Shown: positions 1 through 7,574 of the stretch, one piece after another | Position numbering within the stretch: position 1 is the first letter of the stretch | How the letters are laid out: each line of letters begins with the position of its first letter | Notes under the pieces: generated by a model | Databases searched by the model: none | Told to the model about the DNA's origin: nothing | What the model saw: only the letters and a program-made list of their open reading frames with translations | Program-made: the position numbers and the translations under genes | Assembly (NCBI GenBank): GCA_937928015.1 | Contig: CALFXA010000026.1 | Span: forward strand, 1 to 43,370 | Length of the DNA stretch: 43,370 nucleotides | Origin: an uncultured Anaerolineales bacterium | GTDB lineage: Bacteria > Chloroflexota > Anaerolineae > Anaerolineales > Villigracilaceae | Reading direction: 5' to 3'

Positions 1-33
1 GTGGCGAAAGAGTCGGTTGAAGCGTTGAAGTAA
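1..33 (+). CDS. C-terminal end of an upstream gene (partial)
   Basis: The first eleven codons from base 1 form an open frame ending in TAA at 31-33 (last residues VEALK). The rest lies outside the window. Nothing can be said about function, and the frame could be chance. Confidence 0.3.
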   Translation: MAKESVEALK

Positions 34-117
34 GCGTTTGATCTACTAATGGGTGAGTGGGGATGTCTTGTCTATCGAGTAAAATGCCAAAAACTCAACT
101 CTGTTTTGGAGAACCTC

Positions 118-588
118 ATGGGAGATTACAATCGTTCTACCCGCGAATTGACGCTGGAAACCCTGCCTGCCGACATGTCCACTGCGCTTAAGGCGCACAT
201 CGAGCAATACGAACTTGGCGATGTACTGACCGATGTGCTGATTTGTATCGAGGCGACTTCCGAGAAGGTCAAGAAGGGATTGTTCGCTGGCCCAGGCCCA
301 AAGGTCATGAAGATGGGCGTGGTGCTGACAAAGCGCTGGCTGTTTGAGATTCGCACCGCGGATAAGGAGGCGCCCTACACGCGGTCCCTGCGCCTGGCCG
401 ACATCGTGGTCGAAGATCATGAGAAGAGCGCTTTCGCCAGGGTGGTGCCCGATACCGGCGTTCACATCACAGGTCAGGCCACAGGGGCGACCGAAAGCGG
501 CACCAGTTTCATCGGTCTGGGCAAGGATGCGGCGGGCGAGAAGTTCAAAGAGACGCTCATCCGCGCCGTGCAGGAAGCCAAGAAGTAA
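118..588 (+). CDS. Conserved hypothetical protein, 156 aa
   Basis: I do not recognise this family. The frame is open from 49, but ATG 118 is the better start: a GGAGA about nine bases upstream precedes it, and the extra N-terminal residues look random. There is no signal peptide or membrane segment. A glycine-rich stretch near residue 70 (GPGPKVMKMG) is followed by alternating hydrophobic residues (VVLTKRWLFEIRT) that read like beta strands, and the C-terminus is a short charged helix. A small soluble, possibly PH-like beta domain is conceivable but unproven. A strong hairpin terminator follows directly, so it is probably the last or only gene of its transcript. Confidence 0.6.
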   Translation: MGDYNRSTRELTLETLPADMSTALKAHIEQYELGDVLTDVLICIEATSEKVKKGLFAGPGPKVMKMGVVLTKRWLFEIRTADKEAPYTRSLRLADIVVEDHEKSAFARVVPDTGVHITGQATGATESGTSFIGLGKDAAGEKFKETLIRAVQEAKK

Positions 589-592
589 ACCA

Positions 593-621
593 AAAAGTCC
601 AGCCTCGGGCTGGACTTTTTT
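593..621. terminator. Bidirectional rho-independent terminator
   Basis: An 8-bp perfect stem (597-604 with 608-615) and 3-nt loop are preceded by an A run and followed by a T run. It lies between the plus-strand gene ending at 588 and the minus-strand gene ending at 639 and can serve both. Confidence 0.85.
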
Positions 622-638
622 ATTGGGTCGAGTCAGTC

Positions 639-920
639 TTACGACTGTCCTTCTGCCCCCTCATCCTTCGGTTTATTGGGCATCAGCATGGAGATGCCCG
701 CGCCGAGCGCGAAGGCTCCCGCCGAACCAGCGCTGGCGAAGTCGGTCAACGCGATCAGCAGGCCGAAGAACCCCAATACGAGCGCGATCTGTAATTGCCA
801 GATGGCCTTCTTATAGGCATCCAGCAAGAAGCGCCCGAGCGCCAGACCGATGACGAGGAAGCCAATGGCGCGCAACAGGTATCCGAACAAATCAATGACG
901 TCAGTGAGCAGAACAGGCAT
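639..920 (-). CDS. Small integral membrane protein, 93 aa
   Basis: Two to three hydrophobic helices are visible (about residues 4-30, 42-60 and 65-80), and the C-terminus is charged and hydrophilic (ending KPKDEGAEGQS). A cluster of small residues (ASAGSAGAFALGAG) lies in the last hydrophobic stretch. The family is not recognised. It lies downstream of and on the same strand as the DUF456-like gene, 30 bp away, so the two may be co-transcribed. A shared terminator lies at 593-621. Confidence 0.6.
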   Translation of the reverse strand: MPVLLTDVIDLFGYLLRAIGFLVIGLALGRFLLDAYKKAIWQLQIALVLGFFGLLIALTDFASAGSAGAFALGAGISMLMPNKPKDEGAEGQS

Positions 921-950
921 GTCAAAATCCTTTCGTTGGAATTTGGGTGA

Positions 951-1466
951 TTACAACCAGGCCCATAGCATCCACAGGATGATCATGAGCACTCCGATGC
1001 CAAACAGGGCCAGGAAGGACCAGCCCCAGGCGATCATGTAGGTTTTCGCAGAATCGAAGGCCTGACGCCAGTCGCGGAAGCGCAGATATTCCGCACCAAC
1101 CAGCGCCAGCGGAGCGGCCAGCAACCCCACCAGCGGGGTCAGGAAGATGCTCCCGAGGATCGCGGCCAGGTAACTCAGGCCGATGGACCGCCAGGGGATT
1201 TGTTTGTCGCGCATTCGGTAGGCGATGATGATATTATCCACCACGCTGCCGCCCAGCATCAGCAGGGTCATCAGACCGAACAGGGTCCAGTCGATCCATG
1301 CCATGCGGCCCAGACCTGCCTCGATCAACGCATACACCAGGGACGACAGCCAGATGATGATCAGCCCGGGAAAGACGGGAACAACCAGCCCGAACAGGCC
1401 GACCAGCATGAAGAACAGGATCAGCACTTGCAGGAAGGTCTGCAGGAAGAGGTCGAATTCGGTCAT
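951..1466 (-). CDS. DUF456-like membrane protein, 171 aa
   Basis: The protein has about four to five transmembrane helices. The N-terminal half has the DUF456 pattern: a long hydrophobic helix followed by GLVVPVFPGLIIIW, a G-x-P-x-x-PG motif. A conserved-looking GGSVVDN sits at mid-protein. The biochemical role of DUF456 proteins is unknown. There is no clear Shine-Dalgarno: the start codon (1464-1466) lies within a few bases of the hairpin that ends the upstream serS transcript, so initiation on that transcript would be poor. It may form an operon with the 93-aa membrane protein downstream. Confidence 0.7.
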   Translation of the reverse strand: MTEFDLFLQTFLQVLILFFMLVGLFGLVVPVFPGLIIIWLSSLVYALIEAGLGRMAWIDWTLFGLMTLLMLGGSVVDNIIIAYRMRDKQIPWRSIGLSYLAAILGSIFLTPLVGLLAAPLALVGAEYLRFRDWRQAFDSAKTYMIAWGWSFLALFGIGVLMIILWMLWAWL

Positions 1467-1470
1467 GATG

Positions 1471-1506
1471 AATAAGAGGCAGCCACAGAATGGGCTGCCT
1501 CTTATT
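1471..1506 (-). terminator. Hairpin between serS and the DUF456-like gene
   Basis: A 14-bp perfect inverted repeat (1471-1484 with 1493-1506) with an 8-nt loop lies between the serS stop and the next start on the same strand. The T tract on the minus strand is weak (TTATTC), so termination may be partial. Confidence 0.65.
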
Positions 1507-1511
1507 TTACC

Positions 1512-2783
1512 TTACGGTTTGATGACGTCCACGCCGCCCATCCACGGACGCAGCACTTCGGGCACCACGATCGAGCCGTCGGCCTGCTGGTAGTTTTCCA
1601 TGACGGCGATCAGCGTGCGTGGAAGTCCCAGCCCTGAGCCGTTGAGCGTGTGCAGCAATTTGATCTTGCCGCCCTCGCTGGGACGATACTTGATGTTGGC
1701 TCGCCGCGACTGGAAGTCGGTCACGTTCGAAACCGAGGAAACTTCGAGCCACTCGTCGCAGCCGGGCGCCCACAGTTCGAGGTCGTAGGTCATGGTGGCA
1801 CCGAAGCCGATGTCACCCGTGCACAAGCTCTTGACGCGATAGGGGATTCCCAACTGGGCGCAGGTCTCCTCGGCGTCGGCCAGCATCTTTTGGTGCATGG
1901 CCTCCGATTCCTCTGGTTTGCAGTAGATGTACATCTCGACCTTGTCGAATTGATGTCCGCGTTTGATGCCGCGCACGTCGCGGCCCGCGCTCATCTTTTC
2001 GCGGCGGAAGCAGGGCGTGTAGGCGGTGTACATGCGCGGCAGGGAGGCTTCGTCGAGAATCTCGTCCATGTGCAAGCCGGTCAATGGGACCTCGGCGGTG
2101 GGCACGAAGTAGTAATCCTCTTCGTGGTCGCGGTAGAGGTTATCGGCGAACTTGGGCAGTTGGCCCGCGCCGAAGACCGTGGCGGTCTTGACCATGAAGG
2201 GCAGGTATTGTTCGCGGTAGCCTTGGCGGGTGTGCAGGTCGAGCATCCAGGCGATCAGCGCGCGTTGCAGGCGGGCGCCAGCGCCGCTCAACACGTAGAA
2301 GCGGGAGCCCGTCAGCTTGGTGCCGCGCTCGAAGTCGATGATGCCGAGGTCAGGTCCAAGGTCCCAGTGCGGCTTGGGGGTGAAGTCGAACTGACGCGGC
2401 TGACCGACCGTCTTGATGACGATGTTCTCGCTGTCGTCCACGCCGTAAGGCGTGCGCGGATCGGGGATGTTGGGCAGGGTGGCGGTCAGCCCGTTGAGGC
2501 TGGACTCCACCTCGGCCAGTTCCTTGTCCAGCGCGGCGATCTGGTCGCCGACGACGCGCATGGCGGCCACCTTGGCCTCGCGTTCGGCGGGGTCCTTCAT
2601 GCGGCCGATCTCCTTCGAGACGGCGTTGCGCTCCGCTTTGAGTTTCTCCACTTCCGAGAGCAGGCTGCGGCGTTTCTCATCCAATTGCAGGATGGAGTCG
2701 ACCGGGCTGGGGTCCATCTGGCGGTCTTGCATGGCCTTGCGGACTACGTCTGGGGTTTCGCGGATCAGATTGATGTCGAGCAT
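1512..2783 (-). CDS. serS: Serine--tRNA ligase
   Basis: This charges tRNA-Ser (and tRNA-Sec where present) with serine using ATP in the cytoplasm. At 423 aa it matches the usual bacterial length. The N-terminus ([12 protein letters not shown]) and a long antiparallel coiled-coil tRNA arm (about residues 30-100) are typical. Class II motif 2 is clear (FRREK..AGRDVRG..R near 260-280), and so is motif 3 ([18 protein letters not shown] near 380-400). A GGAGG lies about seven bases before the ATG. The gene has its own strong promoter and a T-box leader (2796-3078), so it should be induced when uncharged tRNA-Ser accumulates. The sugar transferase gene upstream is on the same strand, but the serS promoter lies right behind its stop codon. 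Confidence 0.97.
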   Translation of the reverse strand: MLDINLIRETPDVVRKAMQDRQMDPSPVDSILQLDEKRRSLLSEVEKLKAERNAVSKEIGRMKDPAEREAKVAAMRVVGDQIAALDKELAEVESSLNGLTATLPNIPDPRTPYGVDDSENIVIKTVGQPRQFDFTPKPHWDLGPDLGIIDFERGTKLTGSRFYVLSGAGARLQRALIAWMLDLHTRQGYREQYLPFMVKTATVFGAGQLPKFADNLYRDHEEDYYFVPTAEVPLTGLHMDEILDEASLPRMYTAYTPCFRREKMSAGRDVRGIKRGHQFDKVEMYIYCKPEESEAMHQKMLADAEETCAQLGIPYRVKSLCTGDIGFGATMTYDLELWAPGCDEWLEVSSVSNVTDFQSRRANIKYRPSEGGKIKLLHTLNGSGLGLPRTLIAVMENYQQADGSIVVPEVLRPWMGGVDVIKP

Positions 2784-2795
2784 GATGCACCTCCG

Positions 2796-3078
2796 TGCGG
2801 GAATAGAATACGCCCCCGGTCCGTTTGCAGGACGAGGGGGCGTCTCGTGGTGCCACCTGCTTTACCCCCTCCGCTCCTTTGGAGTCGGGTGAGGGTCTCT
2901 CATTGCGCTCTAACGGGCGCGCCCGTTCTTCTTACGGCGGCGCAAGATGTCATCTTGCGAATCGTCCCTGCGAAGAAAACCTGGCGAAGTGGATTTCACT
3001 TTCTGCACCGACCGTCTCGCACTGCCCGACGGCTCTCTGCACGGCTGAAGAAGTTACTTGTCTTCGCGCTGTCGATGG
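2796..3078 (-). promoter_or_regulatory. T-box leader of serS
   Basis: The minus strand between the serS promoter and start carries the T-box signature AGGTGGCACCACGAG (about 2844-2858). A GC-rich terminator follows at 2806-2842: CGCCCCC pairs with GGGGGCG, then TATTCTATT. The 5' half has Stem I features: an AGTAA near the transcript start, AGAGAG, and a GTGAAA segment. The trinucleotide after GAAA is TCC (2993-2991) followed by A, which I take as the specifier codon. It is a serine codon, as expected. Established mechanism: uncharged tRNA pairs with the specifier and with the T-box bulge, stabilising the antiterminator. Confidence 0.88.
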
Positions 3079-3083
3079 GTGGG

Positions 3084-3111
3084 ATTATACCCGCCTCGGG
3101 AAGGCTGTCAA
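3084..3111 (-). promoter_or_regulatory. Sigma-70-type promoter of the serS T-box transcript
   Basis: On the minus strand, TTGACA (3111-3106) and TATAAT (3089-3084) match the consensus perfectly with a 16-bp spacer. It starts ten bases downstream of the sugar transferase stop codon and drives the T-box leader. Confidence 0.9.
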
Positions 3112-3120
3112 GCAGGCGGG

Positions 3121-3720
3121 TCAGTTGTTTCCTGTGAACTTCTCCGCCGTGGCCTGACCTTCCTGGGCGATGCCTTCGCGTTTGAAGACTTTGACGAAGG
3201 TCAGCACGATGATCTTGAGGTCCAGCCAGAAACTCCAGTGGTCCACGTACCACACGTCCAGGCGGAACTTGTCCTGCCAGGAGAGGGCGTTCCGGCCGTT
3301 GACCTGGGCCCAGCCCGTCAACCCGGGCGGCATGTCGTGACGGCGGGCCTGTTCGGCGGAGTAGAGCGGCAGGTACTCCATCAGCAGCGGGCGCGGGCCG
3401 ACCACGCTCATATCGCCGCGCAGGATGTTGAAGAGTTCGGGTAATTCGTCCAGCGATGTGGAGCGCAGGATGCGCCCAAAGCGGGTGAGTCGCTCGGAGT
3501 CGGGCAGCAGGCTGCCGTCCGGGGCGAAGCGGTCGATCATCGTCCGAAACTTGAAGATGTGGAACGGGAGTCCCTTGTAGCCGGGCCGCTGCTGGCGGAA
3601 CAGGATCGGTCCTCCGAGGTTGATCCGCACCAGCAGGACCGTCAACCCCATGACGGGCGAAAGCACGATCAATGCAAGCGCCGAGGCAATCAAGTCGAAG
3701 AGTCTTTTGCTGATGGGCAT
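3121..3720 (-). CDS. Undecaprenyl-phosphate sugar-1-phosphate transferase (PglC/WcaJ-type bacterial sugar transferase)
   Basis: Members transfer a sugar-1-phosphate from a nucleotide sugar to undecaprenyl phosphate, the first membrane step of polysaccharide or glycan assembly. At 199 aa this is the short monotopic PglC-like form without the N-terminal multi-helix domain of WcaJ. Visible motifs are the N-terminal re-entrant hydrophobic helix (about residues 8-32), FRQQRPGYKGLPFHIFKFRTM, LRSTSLDELPELFNILRGDMS and VVGPRP, which hold the catalytic Asp-Glu pair and phosphate-binding residues. The substrate sugar cannot be told from sequence. No other polysaccharide genes are adjacent. It is divergent from the response regulator gene at 3777. 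Confidence 0.9.
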   Translation of the reverse strand: MPISKRLFDLIASALALIVLSPVMGLTVLLVRINLGGPILFRQQRPGYKGLPFHIFKFRTMIDRFAPDGSLLPDSERLTRFGRILRSTSLDELPELFNILRGDMSVVGPRPLLMEYLPLYSAEQARRHDMPPGLTGWAQVNGRNALSWQDKFRLDVWYVDHWSFWLDLKIIVLTFVKVFKREGIAQEGQATAEKFTGNN

Positions 3721-3776
3721 GCGAGCATTCTACCGCACCCCGCTTAGGTGTGGTATATTTTGCATAGGAGCGACCT

Positions 3777-4454
3777 ATGAATGAGCGCATACTGATCATC
3801 GAAGACGACCAGGCGATCCTGAAGCTCTTGCAGCGCAGCCTCGCCTACGAAGGGTACACCGTGGACACTGCCACCGACGGCCGCACCGGCCTGATCCTGG
3901 CACGCGATCATAACCCCGATCTCGTCATCTTGGATTGGATGCTGCCCGGCATGGATGGCTTGGAGGTTTGCCATCGTTTGCGCACCGGCGGCTCCCTGCC
4001 AATTCTGATGTTGACCGCCAAAGACACCATTCAGGACCGCGTGCAGGGCCTGGACGCGGGCGCGGATGATTATCTTGTCAAGCCTTTCAACCTCGACGAA
4101 GTGTTGGCCCGCATCCGCGCATTGCTGCGCCGCACCCAGCCCGAGCGCGTGCCCGTGCTCAAGTTTGCGGACCTCTCGCTGGATACCGGTTCGCGGCAGG
4201 CTTCGCGCGGCAGCCGTCTGGTCTCGTTGACCGCCAAGGAGTACGAGCTGCTTGAGTTGTTCCTGCGTCATCCCAAGCAGGTGCTCACCCGCGAAGTAAT
4301 CTTCGACCGCGTGTGGGGCTATGACTTCGGCGGCGAAAGCAACGTGCTGGAAGTCTACATCCGTTACCTGCGCCAGAAACTGGAGGCCGAGAACGAACCC
4401 CGCCTCATTCATACGGTGCGCGGCGTGGGCTATGTCCTGCGCGAAAACCCCTAA
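3777..4454 (+). CDS. OmpR/PhoB-family response regulator
   Basis: This is a DNA-binding regulator of a two-component system, 225 aa. The receiver domain (1-115) has the acidic pair E9-D10-D11, the phosphoacceptor Asp53 (VILDWMLPG) and Lys in KPF near 103. The C-terminal winged helix (about 130-222) shows the OmpR-family signature ([16 protein letters not shown]...VWGYDF...[14 protein letters not shown]). AGGAG lies six bases before the ATG. The sensor kinase at 4494 follows 39 bp downstream and is the obvious partner. A hairpin with a T-rich tail in the gap (4462-4487) could reduce kinase expression relative to the regulator. The stimulus and targets are unknown. Confidence 0.95.
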   Translation: MNERILIIEDDQAILKLLQRSLAYEGYTVDTATDGRTGLILARDHNPDLVILDWMLPGMDGLEVCHRLRTGGSLPILMLTAKDTIQDRVQGLDAGADDYLVKPFNLDEVLARIRALLRRTQPERVPVLKFADLSLDTGSRQASRGSRLVSLTAKEYELLELFLRHPKQVLTREVIFDRVWGYDFGGESNVLEVYIRYLRQKLEAENEPRLIHTVRGVGYVLRENP

Positions 4455-4461
4455 CCCAACA

Positions 4462-4487
4462 GCCGCCCCTCACCGGGCGGCTTCTTT
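4462..4487 (+). terminator. Attenuating hairpin between response regulator and kinase
   Basis: A 7-bp GC stem (GCCGCCC 4462-4468 with GGGCGGC 4475-4481), a 6-nt loop and a TTCTTT tail lie between the two cistrons, seven bases before the kinase ATG. It looks like a partial terminator. Confidence 0.55.
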
Positions 4488-4493
4488 GATTTT

Positions 4494-5864
4494 ATGTCCC
4501 TGCGCCTTCGTTTGACCCTGTTATATTCCGTGCTGATCGGCATGATCCTGCTGGTTTTCGGCACGACTGTCTTTTTGCTGGTCAATATCCTCATCATCAA
4601 CCAGGTGGATGATCGCCTAACCGCGCAGGCCAACGATGTGATTGGGATGGCCCGCCTCGGCCCCGACGGCGAACTGGACCGCATTTCCCTGCCACCGCTC
4701 GACATGAACACCAATACCTATATCCAGATCTGGGACCGCGACCGAAAATTGTTGACGGCTTCCGCGGCCTTGCGGACTCTCAGGGAGCCGCTCGATTCTT
4801 ACGGATTGGTGGCGGGTGAGCCCATCTTCCGCGAGAATACCCTGCATGGATATCACCTGCGCGTGTTGAGTATCCCGCTCCAGATGGGGGAACGCACTCT
4901 GGGAACCCTGCAAGTGGCCGCCGACCTGGATGTGGTTGATACCACCCGCCGCAACATGTCCACCACCATGCTGGCATCGGCGGTGGTGACCGTTCTGTTG
5001 GCAGCTCTGGCCTCGTGGGTGATCCTGGGACGCGCCCTCTCTCCCGTGGAGGCCATCACCGAGACGGTGGATCAGATCAACCGCGCCGACGACCTCTCAC
5101 GCCGCATCCCTTATCGTCACCAGGCCGACGACGAGATCGGTGAGATGGTTGAATCTTTCAACCAGACTCTCGAACGCCTCGAGTCGCTCTTTACCTCCCA
5201 GCAGAGATTTTTGGCGGACGTCAGTCACGAACTGCGCACGCCGCTGACGGTTATCAAGGGCAATGTGGACTTGATGCGCCGCATGAAGCAGATCGACGAC
5301 GAATCGCTTGCCAGCATCGACCAGGAAGCGGGTCGACTCACCCGCCTGGTGGGCGGGCTGCTCATGCTGGCCCAGGCCGAGTCGGGCAAGTTGACTCTCA
5401 ACCTGCGGCCCGTCGAGTTGGATTCCCTGCTGGTGGAGGTCTTCCAGGAAATGCGCGTGCTGGCAGGGACCAAGGTCCACGTGCATTTGAAAGAGATCGA
5501 CCAGTTGCAGGTCAATGGCGACCGCGACCGCCTCAAGCAGGTCCTATTGAATTTGGCGGCCAACGCCATCCAATACACGCCGCAGGATGGGGACGTGTTC
5601 ATCAGCCTCGCCAGGGCGGGCGAACAGGCCCGCATCAGTGTGTGGGACACGGGCCCGGGCATCCCGCCCGAGGACCTGCCGCACATCTTCGAGCGTTTCT
5701 ATCGTGCAGAGAAATCCCGCACGCGCTCGCGCACCAGCGGCTTCGGGCTGGGACTCTCGATTACCAAGTGGATCGTAGAACACCACAACGGGCGCATCGA
5801 GGTCGAGTCGAAAGAGGGGAAGGGGACAACCTTTGTGATCTGGCTGCCGCTGTTCAAAAGCTAG
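4494..5864 (+). CDS. Membrane sensor histidine kinase (HAMP-HisKA-HATPase)
   Basis: This is the cognate kinase of the upstream regulator, 456 aa. Order of parts: transmembrane helix 1 (about 9-32), an extracytoplasmic sensor region (about 33-155) with no recognised fold, transmembrane helix 2 (about 157-178), HAMP linker (about 179-232), HisKA with the H-box FLADVSHELRTPL and phosphorylated His245, and the ATPase domain (about 345-455). The ATPase domain has the N box (LNLAANAIQYTP), G1 (WDTGPGIP), F box (FERFYR) and G2 (GFGLGLSI). The start is ATG 4494. It has no visible Shine-Dalgarno, because the preceding bases belong to the hairpin tail. Confidence 0.93.
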   Translation: MSLRLRLTLLYSVLIGMILLVFGTTVFLLVNILIINQVDDRLTAQANDVIGMARLGPDGELDRISLPPLDMNTNTYIQIWDRDRKLLTASAALRTLREPLDSYGLVAGEPIFRENTLHGYHLRVLSIPLQMGERTLGTLQVAADLDVVDTTRRNMSTTMLASAVVTVLLAALASWVILGRALSPVEAITETVDQINRADDLSRRIPYRHQADDEIGEMVESFNQTLERLESLFTSQQRFLADVSHELRTPLTVIKGNVDLMRRMKQIDDESLASIDQEAGRLTRLVGGLLMLAQAESGKLTLNLRPVELDSLLVEVFQEMRVLAGTKVHVHLKEIDQLQVNGDRDRLKQVLLNLAANAIQYTPQDGDVFISLARAGEQARISVWDTGPGIPPEDLPHIFERFYRAEKSRTRSRTSGFGLGLSITKWIVEHHNGRIEVESKEGKGTTFVIWLPLFKS

Positions 5865-5868
5865 CGAT

Positions 5869-6552
5869 CTATTGATTTTGACTGGCTTGCTGACACAGGC
5901 TCACCCCATATTTTGTATACCATTCGTCCAATGCCGCGCTTTGGGTCTCCCCCCGAAGCGCGTCTTCGTAGATGGGCGTGCCGAAACGGACATAACGTTG
6001 GGTCTCGGCGGGCCAGGTCCATTCGGTGCGGGCGATGACGCCGATGCCGCCGTTGTAGCCTGCCAGCGCGAGGCGCGCATTTCCGCCCCCCGCCTGCAGG
6101 GAGCGGGCCAGGTAGCCGAGTCCGCGCAGGGCGTTGGTGTCGGGGTCGTAGGGATTATCGGTCAGCGTGAAATGAAACGGCATGACTTGGAAAAGGCCCA
6201 TCGCGCCCGAGCGCGAACGGGCGCGCGGATCGCCGCAGGATTCGATCTGCATGACCACGGCAGCCAGGTTCGGGTCCACGCCTGCGGCAGCGGACCAACG
6301 CAGGATGGAGTCGCTCCAGTGCAGCACCTCGGGACGGAAGAAGGGCGCCAATCCACCTGCGGCGGATTCGGCGGGAGCGGCCATCACGGCGGTGGGAGTC
6401 GGCTGGCGGAAGGCGAAGGTTGCCAGCAGCAAACTAATCAGGATCACAGCCAGGGGCGGAATCAGAAAGCCAGACAGACATCCGCTGCCTTGTTCTTGCG
6501 GGGCAGCGGATGTCTGGAATTCGTCGATTGTTCGGGAGCGAGCTCGGGGCAT
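5869..6552 (-). CDS. Membrane-anchored lytic transglycosylase (SLT/GEWL fold)
   Basis: This is a probable peptidoglycan-cleaving enzyme, 227 aa, acting outside the cytoplasmic membrane. A short basic cytoplasmic N-terminus precedes one transmembrane helix (about 28-48). The soluble SLT domain (about 75-205) follows. Key motifs are IESCGDPRARSRSGAMGLFQVMP, where the Glu of IES is the expected catalytic acid, and LALAGYNGG. The last residues include a Cys; a second Cys directly after the catalytic Glu is unusual. It converges with the kinase gene, with stop codons only four bases apart. The membrane gene at 6617-7357 is upstream on the same strand, so co-transcription is possible. Confidence 0.9.
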   Translation of the reverse strand: MPRARSRTIDEFQTSAAPQEQGSGCLSGFLIPPLAVILISLLLATFAFRQPTPTAVMAAPAESAAGGLAPFFRPEVLHWSDSILRWSAAAGVDPNLAAVVMQIESCGDPRARSRSGAMGLFQVMPFHFTLTDNPYDPDTNALRGLGYLARSLQAGGGNARLALAGYNGGIGVIARTEWTWPAETQRYVRFGTPIYEDALRGETQSAALDEWYTKYGVSLCQQASQNQ

Positions 6553-6616
6553 GGGTTTTCCTTATTCTGGGTCGTGGGACCCGGCTCGAAAGGAGTATTC
6601 GATTGTTCGGGCGGTC

Positions 6617-7357
6617 TCAGGCGTCGTAGTGTTCGCTGGGATTGTTGCGTTCGCTAAAGTTGACGTTGTGATAGGTCGGCTCGGGCCGCGCAAACGAAGT
6701 CTGCTGGGCGGGCTTGGGCGCGGGGCGATAAGCCGAGGCGTTGCTTGCGGTGGGTCGCTGGATCTGCGAAGCGGGGCGCAGCACAGGCTGCTGGGCCGAC
6801 TGATTCGTGCGGGCGGGGTAATTCCGCGCGGCGTTGTGGTCGGTGGTGAACAGACGGTCGCCTGCCATGGAGAAGGTGCCGATGATCAGGATGCGGATCA
6901 GCCAGACCATCACCGCCACGATGACGGGCACAGCCTTGGTCATGGTGGCGGAACTGACCACGGCGGTCCCCGTTACGTTGCCCTGCGCCGCGATGGCGAC
7001 CGACACACCCCACCAGGTGAGGCCTGCGTTGAAGGCGGCCGCCAACAGCCAGGCGCCGAACAGGTACCAGACCTCGGCGGGTTCGTCGCGGCCTTGTTCG
7101 GGGGTGAAGATGCGCGCGATGCCCGCAAAGTCGATACCGCAGAAGGCGATGGCTAACACAGTGGCCCAGCGCATGCCCGCAAATTTGAGATTGCCGAGCA
7201 TGTCCAGCAGGGCAAATTGGGTGGTGCTGAAATTGAAGATCTCGAAGGCCAGCAGGGCACCGATGATCATCAGGCCCCAGGCCGCGCCGCGGTTGAAGCG
7301 GCGATTTTTGAAGAGGGCCACCAGCCCGTCTCCGATATTCCTACGATAACCAGACAT
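6617..7357 (-). CDS. Four-helix membrane protein with proline/glutamine-rich tail, 246 aa
   Basis: The family is not recognised. About four transmembrane helices occupy residues 25-170. The C-terminal 75 residues are hydrophilic and low-complexity (rich in Pro, Gln, Asn, Ala, Ser), probably a disordered tail. AGGAGG lies six bases before the ATG, so translation should be strong. Its promoter at 7393-7420 contains a 16-bp palindrome between the -35 and -10 boxes, so a repressor almost certainly controls it. The palindrome has the GAAC-N4-GTTC shape of Gram-positive-type LexA boxes, raising the idea of a DNA-damage-induced membrane protein. Confidence 0.7.
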   Translation of the reverse strand: MSGYRRNIGDGLVALFKNRRFNRGAAWGLMIIGALLAFEIFNFSTTQFALLDMLGNLKFAGMRWATVLAIAFCGIDFAGIARIFTPEQGRDEPAEVWYLFGAWLLAAAFNAGLTWWGVSVAIAAQGNVTGTAVVSSATMTKAVPVIVAVMVWLIRILIIGTFSMAGDRLFTTDHNAARNYPARTNQSAQQPVLRPASQIQRPTASNASAYRPAPKPAQQTSFARPEPTYHNVNFSERNNPSEHYDA

Positions 7358-7392
7358 TTCGACCTCCTTGTCGAATCAGGTGACTTGAGTAG

Positions 7393-7420
7393 ATTATAGA
7401 ACAATTGTTCTAAAAGTCAA
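7393..7420 (-). promoter_or_regulatory. Promoter with an embedded 16-bp palindromic operator
   Basis: On the minus strand, TTGACT (7420-7415), a 16-bp spacer and TATAAT (7398-7393) form a strong promoter. The spacer and its edges contain the perfect palindrome TAGAACAATTGTTCTA (7397-7412), which overlaps both boxes. Binding of any dimeric repressor there would block RNA polymerase. The core GAAC-N4-GTTC matches the general LexA/SOS box of Gram-positive bacteria; assignment to LexA is inference. Confidence 0.75.
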
Positions 7421-7574
7421 GCCCCAGATATGGCAGGAAAATGTTATTACCAGGAGGGTTGAGGCACCAATCGCCAAAATCCCGACGAAGCAATCCCCAA
7501 TGTTTCGGAAAACCGCATTTTTTGAGGCAAATGCCGTATAATTTGGACATCATTCTCTTGCGGTGGAAAACTGG

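Noticed and set aside
1650..3137. Long plus-strand open frame of 495 codons opposite serS
   Set aside because: It is the antisense shadow of serS and its T-box leader; the composition is low-quality and the serS frame has full family motifs.
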